From an uncultured Bacteroidia bacterium (GTDB taxonomy: Bacteria; Bacteroidota; Bacteroidia; Bacteroidales; Prolixibacteraceae), in assembly GCA_903854235.1 (NCBI GenBank), contig CAINVV010000097.1, forward strand, positions 1 through 40,554: 40,554 nt of DNA, in the 5' to 3' direction. The notes beneath the pieces are model-generated. The model was given only the letters and a program-made list of their open reading frames with translations. It was not told the origin of the DNA and ran no database searches. Made by a program: the position numbers and the translations under genes. Below are positions 1-8,597 of the stretch, in pieces; within the stretch, counting starts at the first letter, position 1, and every line of letters starts with the position of its first letter.

Positions 1-8
1 AGGAATTC

Positions 9-142
9 AAATCCGTACAATCCGTGTATTCCGCGTAGCTTTTTAAATCTGATTAAATTCGTACCCAATAGGAACACGGATGACGCGGATCGGGCGGATT
101 CAAATCCGTGTAAATCCGTACAATCCGTGTATTCCGCGTAGC
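9..142. repeat. Intergenic 9-10-nt phased repeat with a duplicated 31-bp block
   Basis: Two exact 31-bp copies lie at 9-39 and 112-142. Each is built from about three units of 9 nt around a TCCGTG/TCCGCG core. Between them, at 73-99, the same core appears inverted (CACGGATG, CGCGGAT), so the block can also fold. It lies just downstream of the GH127 stop codon. Similar TCCGTG-rich spacers are, to my knowledge, common between genes in Bacteroidota. Function is unknown. Confidence 0.8.
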
Positions 143-155
143 CATTTGCAAGTAG

Positions 156-2081
156 CTATTTCAACTTCCAATAAACCACATACCGCTCTCCGTGGATTTG
201 GTAATAGGGGATAAGTGTAACCTTTTCCTTTGAAGCATCCTCCATTTTAAAGGCAAGGGGAGACTTGTCATTTGCCGGTTTAATTAGTTCTGTTAGCTTT
301 TTTCCTCCGATATTCAGGATTGTCTTAAGGTTTTCCGGCATTGCCAGCTGGTTCAGGTCATCCTGATCGTCAGCGTAGGGAGCATTCTCCTTCAAACCCT
401 CTTTCCCCAGCTCACCTGCCAGGAGGATGGGGCCGTATGCGATGACTGCGATCTTGGGATCATCCTTGGTGGGTACCAATCTTAGCGACATGGGAAGGCT
501 AAGCTCTACTACATCTCCCTTCTGCCATTTCCGCTCCAATGGGATGAAATTTCCCGGAAGGGTCTTAACTGGTTGTACCCTCCCGTTTATCTTGACAGTG
601 ACTCCTGAGATTGCCCAGGAGGGATATCTCAGCAACAAAGAAAATTTTTCTCCTTTGGTCGCCAAAATAGTAAATCTGGATGATTCACTTTCGGGAAAAC
701 GGGTTTCCTGGCGAACTTGAATTCCCTTCTCCTTCCAGGAGATTTCAGAAGGGATGAACAGGTTCGCATACAGATTTGACTCATTGTGATAATAGATGGC
801 TTCTCCGTATTTGGCGTGATTTTCAAAACCGGTACCCACACAGCACCAAAAAGAGTTGTCTGGATTGCTGTAAACCTTGAAACTGCCCGATTTCATCGGC
901 ATGAAGTAGCAAACCATTCCTGTTTCCGGATCCTGGCTTCCCAAAATATGGTTGTACAATGCCTGTTCGTAATAGTCAACATATTTCACATCTGCCGTCC
1001 AGGAAAAAAGGTGCCTGGTAAGTTTCAGCATGTTGTAGGTGTTGCAGGTCTCTGTCGTACGGAGGCTTAAATGCCGGCAAAGACTATCGGGTGCGAAGAA
1101 AAACTCGTTGTCACTGTTTCCTCCGGTGGCATAGGTATGGTGTCCGATCACGGTGTTCCAGAAAAAATCTGCAATCGTATGCTCTTTTTCAGTAGCCTGA
1201 AGTTCATAGGCGCGCGCATCTCCAATGATTTTCGGAATATAGGTATTGGCATGATGCGCCTTCAGGACATCCTTTTGATCTGCCAGTGGATCAAGCTGCT
1301 CCCGGTGGTAAAACATCTCTGCCGTTTTGAGGTATTTGATCTCGCCGGTAAGTGCATAAAGGTTGTACAACACCTCACTCATGCCGCCAAATTCAGTTTT
1401 AAGCATCTTGTCTAGTTGCGACTGACTTAATCCGGCTAATTTCAGGTTGGTCCAGTCGCCCATCTTCTTCGCCATGTCGAAGGCCATCCGGTTGTCAGCA
1501 TACAGATACATGTCGAGCAAACCAGCCATAATCTTGTGAAGGGTGTACCAGGGAGCCCACACATGGCCGTCGTTGATGGCTCTGTTGACAAAGTATTGCG
1601 GAAATGCACCCAGGTACCCTCTCTGATCGAGGGCATCCTGAACTTTTTTGAGTTCAGTCACCAGACTGTCCCCTTTCAACTTGAAAATGACCTTGCCGGT
1701 TGATGCATACATCAATGCCAGTCCGGACAAAACGTGGCCCGTCGAATGTCCCCGCAGTTCAACATCCGGAGCCTCCCATCCTCCCAGTGATTTGGCCTTG
1801 GAAGGAATTCCGGCATTGAGCCTGAAAGTGTGCAGTAAGCGATTGTTGTCCAGTGAAAGCAGCCATTTTTCTTCCCTTTTCTGGTTTTCGAGGAATGGGG
1901 ATTCCAACAGTTTTACCGCTTTCAAGTCAAACGCCTGGACTTTCAGGTTGGCCTTATCTGAAACAACCATTTTATCCTGATGTTGTCCGGGATAATGGGA
2001 CTGGGCCTGCAGATTGCCCCCGAAGAGACAAATCAGACAAACAACGAAAGCGCTCGGAAGATGTTTAATGGATGGATTCAT
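156..2081 (-). CDS. GH127 beta-L-arabinofuranosidase-like glycoside hydrolase (DUF1680)
   Basis: This 641-residue protein has a signal peptide ending near LQAQ (residue 27), so it should act in the periplasm or outside the cell. It matches the GH127 (DUF1680) alpha/alpha-barrel family, whose founder HypBA1 removes beta-L-arabinofuranose by a cysteine nucleophile. The catalytic set is visible: E344 and C346 in TETCNTYNM, then the paired C413-C414 in FWCCVGTG, with E326 as a further candidate zinc ligand. Length is normal for the family. It lies last in a minus-strand group with the GH43 and pectate-lyase-fold genes, after a 123-nt gap, which fits removal of arabinose from arabinogalactan or pectin side chains. 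Family assignment is firm. Substrate is inferred, because GH127 also contains enzymes of other specificity. Confidence 0.9.
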   Translation of the reverse strand: MNPSIKHLPSAFVVCLICLFGGNLQAQSHYPGQHQDKMVVSDKANLKVQAFDLKAVKLLESPFLENQKREEKWLLSLDNNRLLHTFRLNAGIPSKAKSLGGWEAPDVELRGHSTGHVLSGLALMYASTGKVIFKLKGDSLVTELKKVQDALDQRGYLGAFPQYFVNRAINDGHVWAPWYTLHKIMAGLLDMYLYADNRMAFDMAKKMGDWTNLKLAGLSQSQLDKMLKTEFGGMSEVLYNLYALTGEIKYLKTAEMFYHREQLDPLADQKDVLKAHHANTYIPKIIGDARAYELQATEKEHTIADFFWNTVIGHHTYATGGNSDNEFFFAPDSLCRHLSLRTTETCNTYNMLKLTRHLFSWTADVKYVDYYEQALYNHILGSQDPETGMVCYFMPMKSGSFKVYSNPDNSFWCCVGTGFENHAKYGEAIYYHNESNLYANLFIPSEISWKEKGIQVRQETRFPESESSRFTILATKGEKFSLLLRYPSWAISGVTVKINGRVQPVKTLPGNFIPLERKWQKGDVVELSLPMSLRLVPTKDDPKIAVIAYGPILLAGELGKEGLKENAPYADDQDDLNQLAMPENLKTILNIGGKKLTELIKPANDKSPLAFKMEDASKEKVTLIPYYQIHGERYVVYWKLK

Positions 2082-2204
2082 GATGTAATGTGATTGGATG
2101 AATGGCAGGTGTTTGGTAATATATGTTTTCTTTGGACTGTTACTTGAATGTTTTTTTATCCGATAAGGAATTGGATTGATTTATTCAGAATAGTTTACTC
2201 GAAT

Positions 2205-3224
2205 TTATTTTTTCACAACAGAAGATTCTCCTGTCTTAATATTCATTTTCCAAGGCTGTGGTTCCGGAAGCCATAATTTTCCATCTCCTAGATTCAGCGG
2301 CATCCAGAGGTACCTGGAATCATACTGGGTTTTTGGTCTCCAGATATCACCCAGAAAAATAACGGTTGTTTTTCTGGAACCAGTCACTTTGATCAACATG
2401 GTTGACTGTGATCCGTAGGTTTTGGTTTCGGGGGGGGCAATGTCCCTGAATTCGGTCCAGGGGCCTTCGAGGGTGGGGGCAGTTGCATATTTGTTGGGAT
2501 TGGCATTCCAGCCGGTGAGTGCGGAACCAATGGAATAATACAATCCCTGGTAATGAACAATGGCACCTCCCTCCATGTGGGCCTTTACCAGGGTCATCTC
2601 TTTTTCAACATCCATGTAATCCTTCGAAAGTCTGGCGATGCGAAATCCGTAGGGACGATCCTCAAAAACCAGATAGGCAGTGCCATCGTCGTCTATGAAC
2701 TGACCAATGTCGCGGCTTTCGTGTCCCAACGGACGAAACCTCCTGACAAATTTAAAATCCCCATCGGGTTTATCAGAAACGGCAATACCTACCTGGGCGA
2801 CCTTGTAACCTTTGTCGTCCAGGTGAAAATACATCACATATTTTTTAGTGCCTGGATTGTAATATACCTTCGGTCGTTCGAGGATCCAACCTGAAGTCAG
2901 GGAATCGGGGGGCAGCATTTTGACCACGTTGCCCCTGAATTTCCAGTTTAACAGATCTTTGGAAGAGTAACAGCTGACGTAGCGAAAATTTGGATCGAGC
3001 CCTTTCCCGCGCTGTTCGCCATACCAAAAGTAGGTTTTATTGATTTTCAGGATTCCACCTCCATGAGCCTGAATATGGTTTCCATCCTGGTCGGGCCACG
3101 ATTCTCCCGGTTGGAAGATTTCCAATTTTGTTTTTTTTCCGGCTGGCCGGGCATTTATGAATCCATTTGGCAATAAAAGTGAAAACAGAAGGACAAAATA
3201 AGGCAGACCATATTTATTTTTCAT
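2205..3224 (-). CDS. GH43 exo-beta-1,3-galactanase-like glycosidase (subfamily 24-like)
   Basis: This 339-residue protein has a signal peptide (about residues 1-25) followed by a single five-bladed GH43 propeller. The start of the domain, IQAHGGGILK with YFWYGE, is typical of the exo-beta-1,3-galactanase branch. Candidate catalytic residues are E116, E218 and Q273 in YGSQST. The 55-residue E-to-Q spacing equals that of Glu208 and Gln263 in the fungal enzyme Pc1,3Gal43A, where glutamine replaces the usual GH43 base aspartate. The expected role is release of galactose from the beta-1,3-galactan backbone of type II arabinogalactan. It starts 26 nt after the pectate-lyase-fold gene, so the two are probably co-transcribed. 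GH43 membership is sure. The subfamily is likely, and other GH43 specificities remain possible. Confidence 0.85.
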   Translation of the reverse strand: MKNKYGLPYFVLLFSLLLPNGFINARPAGKKTKLEIFQPGESWPDQDGNHIQAHGGGILKINKTYFWYGEQRGKGLDPNFRYVSCYSSKDLLNWKFRGNVVKMLPPDSLTSGWILERPKVYYNPGTKKYVMYFHLDDKGYKVAQVGIAVSDKPDGDFKFVRRFRPLGHESRDIGQFIDDDGTAYLVFEDRPYGFRIARLSKDYMDVEKEMTLVKAHMEGGAIVHYQGLYYSIGSALTGWNANPNKYATAPTLEGPWTEFRDIAPPETKTYGSQSTMLIKVTGSRKTTVIFLGDIWRPKTQYDSRYLWMPLNLGDGKLWLPEPQPWKMNIKTGESSVVKK

Positions 3225-3250
3225 CTTGTAGGAGTTATTGGCACAGGAAT

Positions 3251-4363
3251 TTACTTTTTGTTTTCGAGAAGCACAACCCGGTCCGGATCATTGGTGCGGA
3301 ACTGACTTGGATCGTAGCCGATGTTGGAGACGACCGGATGGCACAATCCGATCACCATTTTGGCCGCATAATAGGACTTTTCCACGAAAGTGATGTCCTG
3401 TTCGAAACGAAACCAGGCATTGCCGGTAAAATGTTCGGTGTTGTAGTCCGCCACGAAAAGGTTGTGTCCAGGCTGAAATACAACAGGATACCTGCAGCAT
3501 TCAATCTCCAGGGTTTGGATAGAACTGCTGTGGTGACTGAATTCGGAAAGAATTCCCACATTGCAACAAACTACCTGTACATCCTTTGCGACAAAATGCT
3601 CGCTGAATTTGATCCCATAGGCATATCCGCCGATTCGGATCAAGCCGATCTCTATTTCTGCGTGGTTGTCGACGGCAGGGGTGACCAGTGCGACACTGCC
3701 TCCCATTTTCGGGTTCAGTGATTTGCTAAATGGTGTTCGGGTGTCAATCAGCACGTTGTCGAGGGTACATTTGCTAGCAAAACGAAGGTTGATCCCACCC
3801 AGCGAGTTGATGATCTGCGTGGTATCCTTTGTTGTGGTGGTCCGAATTCCCAGATTGGCAAATGCCGGAGTGACGTAAGTCCATTGCTGCCAGCCTTTTC
3901 CCCGTCCTTTCGCTACACCAATCACTGCAGCGGAAGAATCTTTGCTGACGATGGTCGACAGGAGGATGGTTCCGCTTAGCGAAGGTCCGGCAGGAACCAA
4001 TCCCTGAGCCTCAAATTCGGGAGCCGATTCTCCCCGGAAGGTTAATGTAGTGGTATGGTTAATGTCACGGTAGGGGATGTAAAGCTGCGCGTGACAGCTG
4101 TGGTGGTCAATTGAATCCAGTACCGGACCGCCGATCCGATATATCCCGGCAGGGAAATAGAGCACGCCTCCACCCTTGTTGACAACGGTATTGATGGCGG
4201 TTTGAATGGCCTGGGTATCGTCGGCTTTTCCATCCCCTTTGGCTCCATAATTTTTAACGTTGTAACCGGGGTAGCGTTCAGAGGAAGTCGGTTGAGACAG
4301 GAAAAGCCAACAGGCGGCCAAGCCTATCAAAAGGGAGAGGAGAGAGGCAATTGCGATTTTCAT
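3251..4363 (-). CDS. Secreted or anchored pectate-lyase-superfamily (right-handed beta-helix) protein
   Basis: This 370-residue protein begins with a hydrophobic segment (residues 3-24) containing LAAC at position 18. That may be a lipobox or part of a membrane anchor. The sequence from residue 33, YNVKNYGAKGDGKADDTQAI followed by GGGVLYFPAGIY, is the hallmark N-terminus of the pectate_lyase_3 (rhamnogalacturonase/epimerase-like) beta-helix. The rest is low in recognisable catalytic motifs, so I cannot name a reaction. Candidates are a glycanase, lyase or epimerase acting on uronate-containing glycans. It heads the minus-strand group with GH43 and GH127, which supports a role in plant glycan degradation. 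A perfect 43-bp palindrome and a 7-bp dyad lie directly upstream. Confidence 0.75.
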   Translation of the reverse strand: MKIAIASLLSLLIGLAACWLFLSQPTSSERYPGYNVKNYGAKGDGKADDTQAIQTAINTVVNKGGGVLYFPAGIYRIGGPVLDSIDHHSCHAQLYIPYRDINHTTTLTFRGESAPEFEAQGLVPAGPSLSGTILLSTIVSKDSSAAVIGVAKGRGKGWQQWTYVTPAFANLGIRTTTTKDTTQIINSLGGINLRFASKCTLDNVLIDTRTPFSKSLNPKMGGSVALVTPAVDNHAEIEIGLIRIGGYAYGIKFSEHFVAKDVQVVCCNVGILSEFSHHSSSIQTLEIECCRYPVVFQPGHNLFVADYNTEHFTGNAWFRFEQDITFVEKSYYAAKMVIGLCHPVVSNIGYDPSQFRTNDPDRVVLLENKK

Positions 4364-4390
4364 CAGAACGGAATTAAATATTACAATTTC

Positions 4391-4407
4391 AATAAGTTAG
4401 ACTTATT
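4391..4407. promoter_or_regulatory. Small dyad upstream of the pectate-lyase-fold gene
   Basis: AATAAGT and ACTTATT form a perfect 7-bp inverted repeat with a 3-nt centre, 28 nt upstream of the start codon at 4363. Its position suits an operator or a leader hairpin. No binding protein can be named. Confidence 0.25.
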
Positions 4408-4411
4408 TTCA

Positions 4412-4454
4412 GATATCCTCACCGGGTGACTCTGAGTCACCCGGTGAGGATATC
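4412..4454 (-). terminator. Perfect 43-nt palindrome after the TPR gene, probable terminator
   Basis: Two 21-nt arms (GATATCCTCACC... and its complement) flank a single central T at 4433, with no mismatch. The palindrome begins 1 nt after the TPR stop codon at 4456-4458. The RNA hairpin would be very stable on either strand. There is no T-run on the minus side, so it is either a terminator without a U-tract or an RNA 3'-end stabiliser. It separates the TonB operon from the pectate-lyase-fold gene. Confidence 0.6.
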
Positions 4455-4455
4455 A

Positions 4456-6174
4456 TTATTTGCGCTTGTTTATTTTTGAAAGTACCTCTTTGGCCTGGTT
4501 ATCTGCCGGATCCAGCGTACTGATTTTTGTGAAGCATTCCATAGATTTGGTTTTCATTTCGGCTGCAAGCACCTTGTCTTTTCTCAGTAATCTTTCATAT
4601 CCGAGATAATAGTAGGAACCCAGGTACCTGTAACCTTCGATGATGGTTTTTTGATTCTTGGCCATCTCTGATTTCTCAAGAATCGACAGCGCCTTTTCAT
4701 ACATCTCCTTGGCGCCTGTTGCTAGTGCGTCCGGGTCCAGAATGGATTGAATCCTTCCCCGCCAGACATAGGCTCCGGCATATTCCGGGTTCAATTGATT
4801 TACCACGGCAAAGGTGCTGTCAGCTCTGGAGTAATAGCGTACCATCGATTTTCTGATGGCTGTACTGTCGGGTAGCGGAGTATGTCCCGATTTCTCCACC
4901 TCCCTGACTGAATCCAGTCTGGTTCTCCAAATTTCTCCCTCGAAATAGAATTCCTTTCCTATTTGAAAGGAGGTGATCAGTTTGTCAGCCCCGCGATCCA
5001 TCATTTTTCTAAAATGGAGGGCCGCCTGTTGGTGCATTCCTTTTTTGGACTCATACCTTGCCAACTCCTCATAAGTATCCATCCTGTTGGAATCCAATGC
5101 TGCAGATTTTATAAAATTTAACCTGGCCAATGAATCCTTGCCCAATTTTTGCAGGATTTTGGCATAATAGCTGTAATCCAATGCAATGATTTTCTCCGGA
5201 TTGTGCTGTTGGAAAAATTGGTCCAGATCATCCAGTCCCTTCTGGTAGTTGCCTGTTTCGTAGGCTATGTAACCCTTGATTCTTAGCAGGACCGACTCTT
5301 CCCTGCTGACAGAAGTTAACTGTTCCAAAAGCTTAGCCGAATCTTCATATTTCTTGCTGAAAAATAGTACAAAGGCCATTCGCTCCTTGTCCTCGGAAGT
5401 TACCTCGGCCCTTTCGTGGTAGGTGAGATAAGCCTGCCCTGCTTCCTGGTATCTCCCCAAAGCATAAAACAGGTCGCCTTGATATTTGTATACAAGAATC
5501 TGGTCGGGATTGAGCGCGATGGATTTGTTGAAATCGTTCAGTGCTTCCCTGAAGGCGGCGGAGCGAAAATAGGCATATCCTGCCTTTCGGTAGCTGATGG
5601 CCGATTTTGGATCGAAGAAAGTAGCTCTCTCATAGGCATTAAGTGCAGATCCAAAATTCTTTTTTACCAGCTCCAGATCACCAGTCAATTGATGAAGCCT
5701 GCCATATTTGGGAGATAGATCCAGTCCCTGTTTCAGGTAGCTAAGTGCGGATACCGTATCTGTTTTAAATGGATTCAAACAAGCCTCGGCGAGGTTGCAA
5801 TAGATCTCGGGATTGGTTTTGTCCGCCCTTCTGGTTCGTTCAAAATAATCGCTCGCGGCATCGTGGTCGTTGTTTAACAGAGCCACCATTCCCATGCCTG
5901 CAAGAACATTTGGATTGGACTGCCCAACCTGAAAGGCTCTTTTGAAGGCTATTTTTGCGCTATCCGGTGATTGGAGACCAACGTAAGCATTGCCCAAACC
6001 GATCAGAAGTCCGGCATCGTTGGGCCTGCTTTTTAGCTGAAGCAGAAAATGAATCCTGGCTGATTGAAACTGCTGTTCCTCCAATAGGAAACTTCCCTTT
6101 GAAAAAGGTTCTTGTGCCCAGACATGCAGGAGGGTTGATCCCATGATGAGAAAAAATAGTAACCCTTGCTTCAT
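4456..6174 (-). CDS. Periplasmic tetratricopeptide-repeat protein
   Basis: This 572-residue protein has a signal peptide (cleavage near HVWAQ, residue 20). From about residue 25 to 560 it consists of degenerate 34-residue helical TPR units, for example GLLIGLGNAYVGLQSPDSAK and AYERATFFDPKSAISYRKAG. No enzymatic domain is visible, so it should be a scaffold or adaptor in the periplasm. It is the last gene of the exbB-exbD-exbD-tonB-pstS-like operon, starting 31 nt after the PstS-like gene. To my knowledge a TPR gene often accompanies this type of TonB operon in Bacteroidota, which suggests a structural role in the Ton complex. That role is inferred. Confidence 0.8.
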   Translation of the reverse strand: MKQGLLFFLIMGSTLLHVWAQEPFSKGSFLLEEQQFQSARIHFLLQLKSRPNDAGLLIGLGNAYVGLQSPDSAKIAFKRAFQVGQSNPNVLAGMGMVALLNNDHDAASDYFERTRRADKTNPEIYCNLAEACLNPFKTDTVSALSYLKQGLDLSPKYGRLHQLTGDLELVKKNFGSALNAYERATFFDPKSAISYRKAGYAYFRSAAFREALNDFNKSIALNPDQILVYKYQGDLFYALGRYQEAGQAYLTYHERAEVTSEDKERMAFVLFFSKKYEDSAKLLEQLTSVSREESVLLRIKGYIAYETGNYQKGLDDLDQFFQQHNPEKIIALDYSYYAKILQKLGKDSLARLNFIKSAALDSNRMDTYEELARYESKKGMHQQAALHFRKMMDRGADKLITSFQIGKEFYFEGEIWRTRLDSVREVEKSGHTPLPDSTAIRKSMVRYYSRADSTFAVVNQLNPEYAGAYVWRGRIQSILDPDALATGAKEMYEKALSILEKSEMAKNQKTIIEGYRYLGSYYYLGYERLLRKDKVLAAEMKTKSMECFTKISTLDPADNQAKEVLSKINKRK

Positions 6175-6205
6175 AACTTTTTTGTGTACTGATGGTTCGC
6201 CTGCT

Positions 6206-7156
6206 TTACAAATTAGGCCGAATGTTGACTATCCTGGCCGGGGCGACAGCCGGAAGTATACCTGATTTCAGGATCACTCTCTGACCCTTGTCGCTGGATA
6301 CAAAGGAAACAAATCCCGACGAAAGTCCGCTCCTTGGTTCCGCATTGATCAGGTAAACGGATCTTGTCAGCGGATACCTGTGATCCAACAGGTAAGCCTG
6401 GTAGGGTTTGTAACTGTTTTCCGGTGAGGGCAGATCGGATTCACTTATCGAAAGTACCTTGATTTTTTTGTGAAAGGAGAGGTGGAGGGAATCATTGCTG
6501 TTGCTGATCCAGCTTGTTCCTACAAAACCAATCACTCCAGGATGGGTGGCCGTATATTCAATCACCTCTCTGCTGTTGTGCAAGGCGGAGGCACGTCCGG
6601 TCACAAAATTTCCCCGACAGACCGAATCCGACAGAAAGGCGACAATACCTGATTTCTCGTTGTCGAAGAGTAATCTGACATACCCTTTTTCGTTTTTGGA
6701 ATTTAGTTGTTCCCATCCTGTGATTTTTCCTCCCAGCAGTTCCCTGATCTGTTTCATGGACATGATCGAATCCTTGCAGGAGGGATGCACGATGAGGGCA
6801 ATGGCATCCAGGGCCACCAGGAGTTGTTTGGGGAACAATTTCCGGCTGTTGAGAAAGGAAATCTCATCGTTTCGCAATTTTCGGGAAGCAACGATGAGTT
6901 GGACGCTATCCTCCATCAAAAGTCTGAAGGTACCCGCCTCAGGCAGGTACCTGGATTTAATCTCCGAATATCCGTATATGGCTTTGAAAAGATCAGACTC
7001 TGCCTCCATCACCGGTCGGAAGGTCTCGTCCACGGCGATGGTTGTAAATCCGGATACCGGGGTATTCTTGTAGGGATCACCCTTGAAAAACCGGCAACCG
7101 GCGGTTATCAGCAACAGCAAAAAAAGTGGAACTACCAATTTCATTGCTTCTTTCAT
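6206..7156 (-). CDS. PstS-like phosphate-binding-fold lipoprotein in a TonB operon
   Basis: This 316-residue protein carries a lipobox (LITAGC, C21), so it is a lipoprotein. The mature part has the PBP-like fold of PstS: an early TTIAVDETFRPVMEAE, a middle FDNEKSGIVAFLSDSV and a late VIEYTATHPGVIGFVGTSWI. No pstC, pstA or pstB is nearby, so a role in ABC phosphate import is unlikely. The gene abuts tonB: its ATG follows the tonB TAA with no gap, indicating translational coupling. It may bind an anion or act as a periplasmic Ton partner; that part is inference. M5 is an alternative start with the same signal. Confidence 0.75.
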   Translation of the reverse strand: MKEAMKLVVPLFLLLLITAGCRFFKGDPYKNTPVSGFTTIAVDETFRPVMEAESDLFKAIYGYSEIKSRYLPEAGTFRLLMEDSVQLIVASRKLRNDEISFLNSRKLFPKQLLVALDAIALIVHPSCKDSIMSMKQIRELLGGKITGWEQLNSKNEKGYVRLLFDNEKSGIVAFLSDSVCRGNFVTGRASALHNSREVIEYTATHPGVIGFVGTSWISNSNDSLHLSFHKKIKVLSISESDLPSPENSYKPYQAYLLDHRYPLTRSVYLINAEPRSGLSSGFVSFVSSDKGQRVILKSGILPAVAPARIVNIRPNL

Positions 7157-7960
7157 TTAGTTCAATACAAAACGGATGGGCATCGTAAAGCTGACCAGGA
7201 CGGTTTGTCCACGTTGTCTTCCCGGACTCCAAAGCGGCATTCGCTCCATTACCCTGACCGACTCCTCATCACAACCAAACCCAATCCCTTTAATGACTTT
7301 GAGGTTGATGATTTTACCCTCGCGGTTCACCACGAAATTGAGAATGACGGTTCCCTGAACCCTGTTCTCCTGGGCAGATAACGGATAACGCAGATTCTGC
7401 TTGATGAAACGCATCATTTCCCTTTCTCCGCCAGGAAACTGAGGCATCTGATCTGCGGATGTCAAAGGAATGTCAGATTCTTCCGCAATTTTGGCGTGTT
7501 CGGTAGTCGCAACCGGAGCCGAAATGTCGTCGGTGCCCTTGTCAAAATTGACCGTTCCAATGGCCATTTTATCCTCTTTAAGCTCTTTTTGGGTCGGAGG
7601 AGGTTCTTCTGCCACCAGCTCGTCGGGCTTGACAAGCGGTACAACGAATTTGATGCTGTTTCGAAGTGGAGCCGGAGGGGGAGGAACCTCTTTAAGAAGA
7701 TTGTCTGCTTCCGGCAGATCGATATGGATGTCCGTGAGTACCCTTACACTGACCTCCTTTTCAACCCTGTTGTGAAAAATTTGTTTGATGAGGAGTGGTG
7801 CAGACACGATCAGCACGAACAGCAGGCCTGCTATCAGCAAGGCACGGCCGTGCCGTTTGGAGGAATTTGTCCGCAATTCGTACCCGCCATATTTGCGGTA
7901 CTTCTGATCGAAAATCAGATCACACCATTCGCGTGAAAAGAGATCATTGTTTGCTGACAT
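7157..7960 (-). CDS. tonB: TonB-family energy transducer
   Basis: This 267-residue protein has a cytoplasmic N-terminus of about 38 residues, one transmembrane helix (about 39-60) and a proline-rich periplasmic linker (PPPPAP, EEPPPTQ). The C-terminal TonB_C domain begins at MPQFPGGEREMMRFI and runs through YPLSAQENRVQGTVILNF to the end. It links proton-motive force from ExbB/ExbD to outer-membrane TonB-dependent transporters, such as the SusC homologue at 23990. It overlaps the upstream exbD by 17 nt and abuts the pstS-like gene, so it is translated as part of the operon. The N-terminal cytoplasmic extension is longer than in E. coli TonB, as is usual in Bacteroidota. Confidence 0.9.
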   Translation of the reverse strand: MSANNDLFSREWCDLIFDQKYRKYGGYELRTNSSKRHGRALLIAGLLFVLIVSAPLLIKQIFHNRVEKEVSVRVLTDIHIDLPEADNLLKEVPPPPAPLRNSIKFVVPLVKPDELVAEEPPPTQKELKEDKMAIGTVNFDKGTDDISAPVATTEHAKIAEESDIPLTSADQMPQFPGGEREMMRFIKQNLRYPLSAQENRVQGTVILNFVVNREGKIINLKVIKGIGFGCDEESVRVMERMPLWSPGRQRGQTVLVSFTMPIRFVLN

Positions 7961-8591
7961 CCGGAGCTTTCGTTAGGGTATTGAATTTTGCAATTAAATC
8001 CAGGTCAAAGGGCGCAATGTCTACAATGGCATACCTGTCGATGTTGCAGATCGCCATTTCATCCAGTGCATCGATCAGATTTTTGTAAACCGATTCATCC
8101 GATGCCTTGATCAGGACAATCGGGGCACTTTTTTCCTTTTTGATTGCACTCAGCTGTTTCTCATATTCTCCTTCTGAATATCTTTTTTTTTCTTTTTCTG
8201 TTCTGAGGTTCCTGATTTTTTCCATGACCTCGTAATTTCTTTTCAGTAGAAACTGACGCAAACCGCCGGGAGAAAAATTGGTGGCATGCAATTCGGGATC
8301 CACCTCATTGACCCGGGTTCCTTCATAATAATAGACCGTATTTGCCTTTCCCAACAGCAGTGTAATGGCTTTTGATGCCTTGACGGTCGTTTGTTCAGAT
8401 TCTGGCGTCTTCTCCTTCGAAGGAAGTGCGATCTCCATGGTCTGCGGTTTGTTGAGTGTGGTGGCCAGCATAAAAAAGGTGATCAGCAGAAATCCCAGAT
8501 CGACCATGGGCGTAAAGTCAACCCTGGTCGATAATTTTTTAGCCCTGCGTTTCGTGGCACCTTTTCTATGATTTTTCGCTATTTCAGCCAT
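7944..8591 (-). CDS. exbD: ExbD-type proton channel subunit, second copy
   Basis: This 215-residue protein has a basic N-terminus (RKGATKRRAKKL) and one transmembrane helix containing the proton-carrying aspartate in FTPMVDLGFLLITFFML. A periplasmic domain ends with the ExbD strand pattern PIVLIKASDESVYKNLIDALDEM. It is larger than E. coli ExbD (141 residues) because of a charged insertion around residues 100-160. It works with ExbB in the inner membrane to drive TonB. It starts 6 nt after the first exbD and overlaps tonB by 17 nt. Two different exbD genes in tandem are common in this phylum, and the pair may form a mixed dimer in the ExbB pore. Confidence 0.9.
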   Translation of the reverse strand: MAEIAKNHRKGATKRRAKKLSTRVDFTPMVDLGFLLITFFMLATTLNKPQTMEIALPSKEKTPESEQTTVKASKAITLLLGKANTVYYYEGTRVNEVDPELHATNFSPGGLRQFLLKRNYEVMEKIRNLRTEKEKKRYSEGEYEKQLSAIKKEKSAPIVLIKASDESVYKNLIDALDEMAICNIDRYAIVDIAPFDLDLIAKFNTLTKAPDVSKQ

Positions 8592-8597
8592 GGCATC

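Noticed and set aside
6206-7156. Part of a Pst phosphate ABC transporter
   Set aside because: No pstC, pstA, pstB or phoU is adjacent, and the gene is coupled to tonB.
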